A stretch of 64,000 bases of DNA, taken from NCBI GenBank assembly GCA_007115705.1, contig QXEO01000464.1, positions 6,382,852-6,446,851 on the forward strand, written 5' to 3'. Position 1 is the stretch's first letter, and each line of letters starts with the position of its first letter. Under the pieces are notes generated by a model. That model was not told the DNA's origin and did not search any database. It saw nothing but the letters and a program-made list of their open reading frames with translations. This DNA is from Dactylis glomerata. Taxonomy: Eukaryota; Streptophyta; Magnoliopsida; Poales; Poaceae. Of this stretch, positions 56,239-64,000 are shown one piece after another. A program made the position numbers and the translations under genes.

Positions 56239-57865
56239 TGATACGTCTCAAACGTATCTATAATTTTTGATGCTCCATGCTTTGTTTTACACCATTTGCC
56301 TATTGTTTCGTTACACTTAGTGGCATTTTTATACATTTTCCGGAACTAACCTATTAATGAAGTGCCACAGTGCCAGTTTCCTGTTTTCTGCTGTTTTTGT
56401 GTTTCAGAAGTGATACACAGGAAATATTCTCGGAATTGGACGAAACAAGTTCCTGAAGTCATATTTCACCGGGGAGCTCCCAAACATCCGAAGACCTGAT
56501 GGAAGGGGGCCACGTGGCACCCACACACAGGGGCGGCGCGGCCTGGCCCCTGGCCGCGCCAGCCCCGTGTGAGGCCGCGTGGCTCCACCTCTGACAGCCC
56601 CCTTTCGCCTACATATACCCCCTGATGAGAAAAACCTAAGGGCCCGATCAGTTTTCCAGAATACATCGCGATCCGCCGCCGCCGTCGACCCGAAGATCGG
56701 GAGGGTCCAGAAGCTCTTCCCGGCACCCTGCCGGAGAGGGGAATCGCCACCGGAGGTCTCCTTCATCGCCATGATTGCCTCCGGAGCGATGAGTGAGTAG
56801 TCTACCTTGGACTATGGGTCCATAGCAGTAGCTAGCTGGTTGTCTTCTCCACCATGTGCTTCATGTTTAGATCTCATGAGCTGCCATACATGATTGAGAT
56901 CACCGTTATGTAATTCTATGATGTTGGTTTGTTGGGATCCGATGAATATTGGTGTTTATGATTAAGTTGCTGTACTGAATTATATCTTTTATTATCTCTA
57001 TGTTGTTTATGATCTTGCATGCTCTCCGTTGTTAGTAGCTATCTTGGCCGAGTAGTTGCTAGTGACTCCAAGAGGGGGTATTTATGCTTGATAGTGGGTT
57101 CATGCCTCTATTTCACCTGGGGGAGTGACAAAAACCTCTAAGGTGGTAGATGTGATGTTGCTACTAGGGAGAAAACAACATTCATATGCTCAAGGGCATA
57201 TGCTTTGTTTACATTACACACTTTGCTTAATGCAATTATCTGTTGTTCGCAACTTAATACTTCTAGGGTGTTCGGATGATATCCCCGGGGGTGGATTATT
57301 AGTCATAGATGCAGTTGGATGGCGGTCTATGTATTTTGTTGTAATGCCCAGAGTAAATCTCATAGTGATCTTCTTGACATATCACGTTAGCTCTATTCTA
57401 TCAATTGCCCAACTGTAATTTGTTTACCCAGCATGTTATTTTATCTATGGAGAGACACCACTAGTGAACTGTGGACCCTGGTCCTATTTTAATCATATTG
57501 CAATCAACTGTTTACTTTTCCCGCACTGTTTACTTTACTCGCATACTCTACTGTTTTCCACTCGATACGCTCATAACCTTTGTTTCAAGCAAACCGGTGA
57601 GATTGACAACCTCATCGCAAGTTGGGAACAAAGTATTTGTTTGTGTGTGTAGGTTCCGCAAACACCTTCAGTCGTCACCGTCTCTCTTCTCCTGATCGAC
57701 AGTAAACCTTGGTTTCTTAACTGAGGGAAAACTTGCTGCTACACTCATCATACCTTCCTCTTGGGGTTCCCAACGGGCTGGTCATCACCACGCACAAGGA
57801 CGTACTGCTCCCACGTCAACTACACGCCACAGCTCTTTTCTGGCGTCATCATCACACGAGTAGCA
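56239..57865 (+). repeat. 3' LTR of the 50602-57865 element
   Basis: 1627 bp, same termini as the 5' LTR, with mostly single-base transitions between the two. The 2-bp length difference is in the GTGTGTGTGCAGG/GTGTGTGTAGG run near 52010/57645. Confidence 0.93.
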
Positions 57866-58019
57866 CAACTCAATCATAACACCAATATTCATCGGATCCC
57901 AACAAACCAAACATGTAGAATTACATAACAGTGATCTCAATTATGTAGGGCAGCTCATGAGATCTAAACATGAAGCACATGATGGAGGAGATAACCATCT
58001 AGATACTGCTATGGACCCA
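57866..58019 (-). repeat. Inverted Athila-type LTR fragment, right part
   Basis: Continuation of 49714-50601 across the nested element (reverse complement of GGTCCATAGCAG...GGATCCGATGAATATTGG). Cut at 58019 by the next LTR. Confidence 0.85.
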
Positions 58020-59538
58020 TGATGACCCACAAGTATAGGGGGTGTATCGTAGTACTTTCGATAAATAAGAGTGTCAAACCTAACGAGGAGCAGAAGGTGT
58101 TGTTAAGTGGTTTTGATCAAGGATTCACTGTAAATACTAGCAAACAGATTTTCAGGGATATTTGGTAATGCAAATAAATAAAGTGCGAGTAAATAAAAGA
58201 TAGTAGTAATAATTGCAGCAAGTGGCCCAATCCTTTCTTCGGCAAAGGACAAGCCGGTTGTGTAACTTATAATAACCAGACGTTCTCGAGGACACATGGG
58301 AGGTTCTGTCAAGAGCTTTCGCTTCATATTGCCAAATAGTCTTTATTGGTTTGATAGGTGTTATGGGGGTGAACCTGTACTAGCGCACTACCCTTACTAG
58401 GATAAATACACACTTGTGATTAAACCCCCCTGCAAGCATCCGCAAATACAAGAAAGTAATTAAGATAAATCTAACCACAGCCTTAAACTCTAAGATTCTA
58501 CGCTCCCTGGTGCAATGGTTTCCCAACGGAGGTTTAGGTTTCTGTCACTCCAGCAACCCCACAATTGGTAGCCAAATACACAATGCATCTCACTAGGCCC
58601 ATAAATGGTGAAGTATCATGTAGTCGACGTTCACATGACACCACTAGTGAAATAGCACCACAACAATATCAAACCATTAAATATTCTTCAACAATAATTC
58701 ACTACTAACATCTTGACTTCTCCCATGTCCTCAAGAACTAAACGAACTACTCACAAGACATCATATGGATCATGATCAGAGGTGAAATAATGGTAAATAA
58801 CAATCTGAACATAAACCTTAATTTAACGGTTCCACTCAATAACATCAACTACAATAGTAATCAACACCGGGAAAGTTTCCCCTATGAATATAACAAGATC
58901 CAACTCAAGATGTTACAGCGGGATGACGTGGTGATGGTGGAGTTGAAGGTGCTGGTGATGGAGATGATGATGATGATGATGATGATCCCGATGAAGTCTG
59001 GTGCGATGGTGATGACGATGGCGACAATCTCCCCTCTCCGGGAAGGAATTTCCCTGGCAGATTTCTCTCTGCCGGAGAGCTTTTCTCTCTTTGGTGTTTT
59101 TCGCCCCGCAGAGGTGGCGGTGTCTATCTCTGAGCCCCCCCTTGACTTAGGTTTTTGGGGACGATGAAGTATGCGAAGGGGCGAGACCAGAAGTGGGCTA
59201 GGGTGGCCTCACACAGGGCCAGCGTGGCTAGGGGTCAGGCCACGCCCCCTGTACGTGAGGCCGACCCCTGGCTCCTCTCTCCTTCTCCTTCTGGCTTCTG
59301 GAGTCTTTTGGTAAAATAGAATTTTCTGGTATTTTTCTGGAATTTTCCTGGTCTTCTGAAATATGGTGTCTCAACGGTCCTTTTCCAGCAGAATCCTAAC
59401 TCCGGCAGCAAATCCTCCAACGATCATCAAACATGTAAAAACAGAGGAAATAACATAAGTATCATATCTAAATATGAAATATATCAATGAATAACAGTAA
59501 ATTATGATACAAAATAGTGATGCAATATGGACGTATCA
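58020..59538 (-). repeat. 3' LTR of the pol-bearing gypsy element
   Basis: 1519 bp, TGATGACCCACAAG...GGACGTATCA in window orientation. Holds a GAT/ATG triplet repeat (about 58963-58986) and a GC-rich inverted repeat (CACACAGGGCC...CCCCCTGTACGTGAGG, about 59212-59255). Confidence 0.88.
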
Positions 59539-59539
59539 A

Positions 59540-59557
59540 CCCCCCCCCCCCCAAGCT
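59540..59557 (-). promoter_or_regulatory. 3' polypurine tract
   Basis: In sense, AAGCTT followed by thirteen G immediately before the 3' LTR; the expected plus-strand primer. The length of the G-run may be a sequencing uncertainty. Confidence 0.8.
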
Positions 59558-61236
59558 TAGACCTCGCTTGTGCCCAAGCGAAATCTAAACTCGGTAAACA
59601 TGACCACAGGTTTATGGAGTGAAGTGTCGATAATCAAAATACGGACAAGAAGCATCACATTTACCAAAGGCACAAGTTATAATAGATAGCAACTTCCCTT
59701 TATATAATATAAACTTGTAATAAGTAAAGAGAATCACATATAAAGATGCACAAAGTAAACTATAATTGGTGATGGCAAACCTTAGTTCTTGGTCAGAGAA
59801 CAATGAACAACTATACTAGCCTTTAAATGGAGCCTTTTTAAAACAGAGCTAATATAGCAAAAACCATATGCTCAACGAAACAAACTTTTTGCATTCATAG
59901 AAAGCCTTCAAAGATATATTCCTTCAGACAAAAGCATTGTACAAAACAAAGAAGATAATAAACATGATTAAACGGATCAACATATGGATGAGTGAAACAT
60001 AACAACTCAAATGATTGCTTGAGATAGAGGAGAATAGGTTGACTCAACATAAAAGTAAAAGATAGGCCCTTCGCAGAGGGAAGCAGGGATTAAACATGTG
60101 CTAGAGCTTTTCATCTGTAAAACAGAAGTAAAAATTATTTTGAGAGGTGGTTGCTTTTGTCAACAACTAGCAACGGAGTTCTTGATATCTTCCATACTAA
60201 ACAAGTGAGAGCGGTTCTGAGATGTTTGATTAATTGGCACATTGGTGCTCTTTTATGGTTTTGCACTCCTCTCCACCTTTTTCCTTTCTCAAACCATGGC
60301 TAACCGATTCCATCGGGTTCCCACCAACTTTCACATTCCATTGGAGGAGTGCTCTCTTTTTTTTCTTTTTGATATTATAATGGTCTGACCAGCTCCCTTG
60401 CAAAATTAATGACGAGCAGATGAAGCTGCCTAGTCGAGGGGTACTTAATTTAGTATGGAAGATAACAAAACCCATCCACTACGTCCTCATGAGCAAAAAA
60501 TAGTGGCACAAAATGAGAAGTATTTGAAGGTTTTTGAAAGGTAGCACATGAAAAATTTACTTGGAATGGCTCAAAATACCATGCATAGGAATTTATAATG
60601 GACTCTTTGGAAGTGACTTGGCTTTGGGGTTTGGATGCACGAGAAGTATTTCCTCTCAGTACAGGTTTTTGGCTAGCAAGGCTGGGTAGCAAGCATAAGA
60701 ATTGCATGAAACAAACATACATACATATAATAAGGACAATCATGCACACTCCCTTGAAGGTACAACGATTTTAACTTTGAGAATAACAATGCTTACAAGC
60801 CAATCATAAGGGAAAACTGAAGTGATGTAGCTACAAACACTTCTTTAATCTTTTCTACTCAAACCTCAAGGTAATGCTGCTACTGACCAAGCTAAGTTTG
60901 CCAAAACCAACTAAATTTACTCATGCTCCCAAAGTGATACCAATACTAATCAACAAGACTAATCATATAAGAAATATTGCAAACTAAAATAAAGTGTGCA
61001 GAAAGTAAACAATAGAACTTCTCATTAATATTTCATTACCGCAACTCACACCAAGGGATACATAGATAACCAACTAAGGAGGATACTTCCACACCGCAAA
61101 CTGTTCTATAGGATAATTTCTCTATTCATGATATGACTCTACTTGAAAAGTAAATGAGTAAAAAGGTAAAGATGTGATACCGCGGCACTCCCCCAAGCTT
61201 GGAACAAGCCAAGGGGATGCCTATACCGATGACGAG
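59558..61236 (-). other. 3' non-coding internal region of the pol-bearing element
   Basis: No credible ORF. Includes the CTTCCCTCTGCGAAGGGCC / ACTTTTATGTTGAGTCA block (minus strand, about 60045-60092) shared with 55713-55760 of the non-autonomous element. Confidence 0.65.
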
Positions 61237-61761
61237 TTACTCCTTTGGCGGCAGTGGTGGATAATCTTTAATAAGCTTCTCAATCAAATCTTTCAGATCA
61301 TCAATCTTGTGACTGAGGTTACGAATCATCTCAGAATTGTGCTCAACACGGTTCATGAACCTGTCAGCAAGAGAATCCCAACTCTTGGAATTATTTCCCC
61401 ATCCTTCTTCACTCTTGGAACTTCCTTTTCCTGCACTGTTAGAATGATCTATGTCCCAACCGGAGGGTAATCGCGACCTAGGCACCCTTTGAAACTGATG
61501 TTCATGTATTAGAGTATGGAAAGGATTGTTGCCTGACGGAGATGTCCGTGGGGCTAAGGTGTGACGCGGCACACCTCCTCCGGTCCTTATGCATGCACTC
61601 TTCTTGAACTTGTCATGACTTGTCACCACCCCAATGCTGGCAATCGTGGTGCTCGGGTGTGAACTTTGATCTTCCTCCTCGTCTTCACTTTCAACCTCTT
61701 CTTTCAGCCGAAAGTCATCTTCTGGAGGTGTCTTCTCCTTGTCATCGCTTGAAGAGGCCAT
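61237..61761 (-). CDS. Accessory ORF after pol (env position), 174 aa, unknown function
   Basis: Uninterrupted ORF downstream of pol, where Athila elements carry their env-like gene. ATG at 61761 has a strong context (GCACCATGGCC). The N-terminus is very acidic (EEVESEDEEEDQSS, about residues 21-34). The middle is Pro/Ser/Arg-rich (PRHTLAPRTSPSGNNPF). The C-terminus is a probable coiled coil (MNRVEHNSEMIRNLSHKIDD then LKDLIEKLIKDYPPLPPKE). There is no signal peptide and no membrane segment, so it does not look like an envelope protein. It is open although pol beside it is broken. It is bracketed by polypurine-like AAGCTTGGGGG motifs and preceded by an LTR-promoter-like segment. Not recognised as a named family. 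Confidence 0.7.
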   Translation of the reverse strand: MASSSDDKEKTPPEDDFRLKEEVESEDEEEDQSSHPSTTIASIGVVTSHDKFKKSACIRTGGGVPRHTLAPRTSPSGNNPFHTLIHEHQFQRVPRSRLPSGWDIDHSNSAGKGSSKSEEGWGNNSKSWDSLADRFMNRVEHNSEMIRNLSHKIDDLKDLIEKLIKDYPPLPPKE

Positions 61762-61784
61762 GGTGCTCCCCCAAGCTTAAGATC

Positions 61785-62000
61785 AGCTCCTGACAGAAAC
61801 AGCTCGAAACAAAACACGACGGGAAAACGATATACAGACCTCCGGGACTCCGGGGGGTTATATAGGTGAAAATTATACATCGAAATGAAATCATAGGAGG
61901 AAACCGGGACGGAAATGAGTTCCGGTGTGCTCTCACACCAGGGCGGCGTGGCCAGGGGTGGGCCCGCGCCCCCTGTGTGTGAGGAGCACACGGACTCCTT
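61785..62000 (-). promoter_or_regulatory. Candidate internal promoter for the accessory ORF
   Basis: In sense: a GC-rich inverted repeat (CTCACACAGGGGG ... CCCTGGTGTGAG, 61933-61984), then TTTTCACCTATATAACCCCC (TATA at about 61858-61865), then about 85 bp to AAGCTTGGGGGAGCACCATGG. The same order, hairpin then CACCTATAAAATCCCC, occurs in LTR cores of this family (about 6090-6106). I infer an LTR U3-like promoter placed inside the element. Confidence 0.5.
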
Positions 62001-62101
62001 TTCCTCCCCGTTTTTGTCTCATGATTTTTCATATTTAGTAAAAACAGAAAAAAAAATAAAGGAAGAGTTTTTCGCAAAACTTTTCTAACTAGAACTGTTA
62101 C

Positions 62102-64000
62102 CTATTCAAAAATGAACTCTGTAGGTACCTGCAATTTGTCTTGGATGAATTCTTCTGGAGAAACTATTTCAATTACATCAACATCTTCATTATAAGAATC
62201 TCCAGTAATATAATGTTTGAGTCTTTGCCCATTCACCACTTGTGTAGAGTCATCTTTCAATGAAGCAATCTTAATAGCACCTAAGCGGTATACTTCCACA
62301 ATAACATATGGTCCTTCCCATTTAGATAGTAATTTCCCTGCAAAAAATCTAAGACGAGACCTATACAATAGAACTTTCTCACCAACATAAAACTCTCTCT
62401 TAAGGATTCTCTTATCATGCCATTGCTTGACTTTCTCTTTGAAAAGTTTGGCATTCTCATACGCTTCGTTTCTTCACTCATCTAGAGAACTCAAATCTAA
62501 CAATCTTTTCTTACCGGCTAGTTTAAAATCTCTATTAAGCTCTCTAAACTGCCCAAAAAGCTTTGTGTTCTAATTCTAAGGGCAAGTGACACGATTTTCC
62601 ATAAACCATCTTATAAGGAGACATGCCCATGGGGTTCTTATAAGCAGTTCTATAAGCCCATAAAGCATCATTTAACTTACTAGCCCAATTTTTCCTAGAT
62701 CTATTGACAGTCTTCTGCAAGATGGACTTGATCTCCCTATTTGAAAGCTCTACCTGCCCACTAGTTTGGGGATGATAAGCAGAAGCAATTCTATGATTAA
62801 CATCATATTTAGCAAAAGTTTTTCTAAAACCACCGTGAATAAAATGAGAACCTCCGTCAGTCATAAGATATCTAGGCACACCAAATCTAGGAAAAATAAC
62901 ATCCTTAAGCATTTTTAACGAGGTCTCACCATCGGCACTCTTTGTAGGTATGGCTTCTACCCATTTAGTAACATAATCAACAGTAACAAGTATGTGGGTA
63001 TAGCCTTTTGAAGGAGGAAAAGGACCCATAAAGTCAAATCCCCAACAATCAAACGGTTCGATAACAAGAATATAACTCATAGGCATTTCATTGCGTCTAG
63101 AAATATTACCAACTCTTTGACATTCATCACAAGATAAAACATACCTTCTGACATCTTTAAAGAGGGTTGGCCAATAAACCTGATTGTAGAACCTTCTGTG
63201 TGGTTCTATCTCCAGCATGATGTCCTCCATAAGCACTGTCATGGCACTTTCTCAATATTTCTTGTTGCTCATATTCTAGTACACATCTTCGCATAATACC
63301 ATCAACTCCTTTATATAAGTGTGGGTCATCCCAAAAATAATGCCTCAAATCATAGAAGAATTTTCTTCTTTGCTAAGCTGTAAAGGTTGGAGGCAAATAC
63401 TTGGAAACAATAAAGTTAGCATAATCAGCATACCAAGGAAGGTCTCACGAAGTTACATTTATTGCAGCCAACTGTTCATTTGGAAAACTATCATTAACAG
63501 GAATAGGATCAAAGGAAATGTTTTCCAATCTAGACAAGTTGTCAGCCATAGGATTTTCATCACCTTTCCTATCTACGATAAGCAAATCAAACTCTTGTAA
63601 AAGTAACACCCATCTAATAAGCCTGGGCTCAGCATCCTTCTTAGTCATAAGATATCTAATAGCAGCGTGATCAGTCTAAATAGTAACTTTAGAATCAACA
63701 ATGTAAGATCTAAACTTATCACATGCAAAAACAACAGCAAGAAACTCTTTCTCAGTAGTAGCATAATTCTTTTGAGCAGAATCAAGAGTCTTACTAGCAT
63801 AATGAATAACATTCAACTTATTATCTACGCGCTGTCCAAGAACAGCACCAACAACAAAATCACTAGCATCACACATAATTTCAAAAGGTAAATTCCAATC
63901 AGGTGGTTGAACAATAGGAGCAGTAGTTAAAGCCTTCTTAAGAGTTTCAAATGCTTCCTTACAATCATCATCAAAAACATATGGTACATCTTTTTGAAGA
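62102..64000 (-). pseudogene. Athila-lineage pol: RNase H and integrase, broken
   Basis: Sense reads from the window edge leftwards. RNase H: MCDASDFVVGAVLGQR, YASKTLDSAQKNYATTEKEF, TKKDAEPRLIRWVLLLQEFD. Integrase: zinc-binding region (HHAGDRTTQKVLQSG then CDECQRVGNISRRNEMP), core with DFMGPFPPSKGYTHILVTVD, YLMTDGGSHF and YHPQTSGQVELSNREIKSIL, and C-terminal RLRFFAGKLLSKWEGPYVI to a stop at 62102. Lesions: TAG after SKVTI (about 63675), TGA near 63446, TAG near 63375, frame changes near 63180 and 62545. RT and upstream parts are outside the window. No chromodomain follows, consistent with Athila. Confidence 0.93.

Larger units (their letters stand above)
50602..57865 (+). mobile_element. Complete non-autonomous Athila-type gypsy element
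   Basis: Two LTRs (50602-52230 and 56239-57865), tRNA-Asp primer site at 52241, one ORF (52424-53290), about 2.9 kb of non-coding DNA, and a purine-rich tract before the 3' LTR. Target duplication AAACT/CAACT (50597-50601, 57866-57870), one mismatch. RT, RNase H and integrase are absent. The LTRs differ at about 20-25 positions by eye, roughly 1.4%. It inserted into an older inverted LTR of its own family. Confidence 0.92.
58020..64000 (-). mobile_element. Pol-bearing Athila-lineage gypsy element, 3' part
   Basis: Minus-strand element, running off the right window edge. In sense order leftwards: RNase H and integrase (64000-62102), an LTR-promoter-like segment (about 61800-62000), an accessory ORF (61761-61237), 3' non-coding DNA, polypurine tract (59540-59557), 3' LTR (59538-58020). 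The left target duplication should be ACCCA (58015-58019); the partner lies outside the window. Integrase and RNase H blocks place it in the Athila lineage, to which wheat Sabrina- and WHAM-like families belong. Confidence 0.9.

Noticed and set aside
58772..59167. 131-codon ORF with a Met-rich run
   Set aside because: It covers the GAT/ATG repeat inside the LTR of the pol-bearing element; no protein features.

Overview
The window is plant nuclear DNA, almost certainly from a Triticeae grass (wheat, Aegilops, barley or rye relatives). It is dominated by nested LTR retrotransposons whose LTRs begin TGATACGTC, with tRNA-Asp-type primer sites. It also holds LINEs, a PIF/Harbinger element, Stowaway MITEs and Helitron-like ends. 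I see one plausible non-transposon gene, with introns. There are no bacterial, organellar, CRISPR or rRNA features. Family names are from memory of protein and LTR motifs; nothing was searched.

Layout. 1-2290: damaged copia pol. 2570-3795: PIF/Harbinger transposase remnant (-). 3796-19567: a LINE reverse transcriptase gene (-) split by a 9.6-kb Athila-lineage gypsy element (4103-13697, target duplication GGTCT) and by a Helitron-like insert (about 13766-14993). Part of this chimera is repeated as three apparently identical 1749-bp tandem copies (14321-19567). The gypsy element holds a solo LTR (9370-10764, duplication TAAAG) and a second LTR whose two parts face opposite ways. 19568-24519: low-copy-looking intergenic DNA with old repeats. 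24525-35895: a copia element with an uninterrupted 1309-codon gag-pol and duplication GTTGG. Its 3' LTR was later split by a 4761-bp LTR-like insert (30567-35327, duplication CCTAG).

35896-46373: genic region. It has a TATA box and CT-repeat leader near 37.0-37.25 kb, an RNase H-like pseudogene split by a PIF/Harbinger-type element (39424-40613), a LINE 3' end (-), and then the exons of an unrecognised gene (42.4-46.4 kb) with a MITE-in-MITE in one intron. 46875-48295: LINE ORF1-type remnant. 48363-49713: Helitron-like end and degenerate repeats. 49714-58019: an inverted LTR fragment holding a complete non-autonomous gypsy element (50602-57865) with one 288-aa Gag/protease-like ORF. 58020-64000: 3' part of a pol-bearing Athila-lineage element (-) that runs out of the window.

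How the parts relate. The gypsy copies look like an autonomous/non-autonomous system: the non-autonomous copies keep LTRs, primer site, polypurine-like tract and conserved 3' non-coding blocks but lack RT and integrase, which the right-edge element encodes in damaged form. The right-edge element also has a separate ORF after pol, preceded by an LTR-promoter-like segment and bracketed by polypurine-like motifs; this is the least explained structure here. The copia element has an intact-length polyprotein, but its protease DTG reads DTC and no standard initiator-Met primer site is visible.
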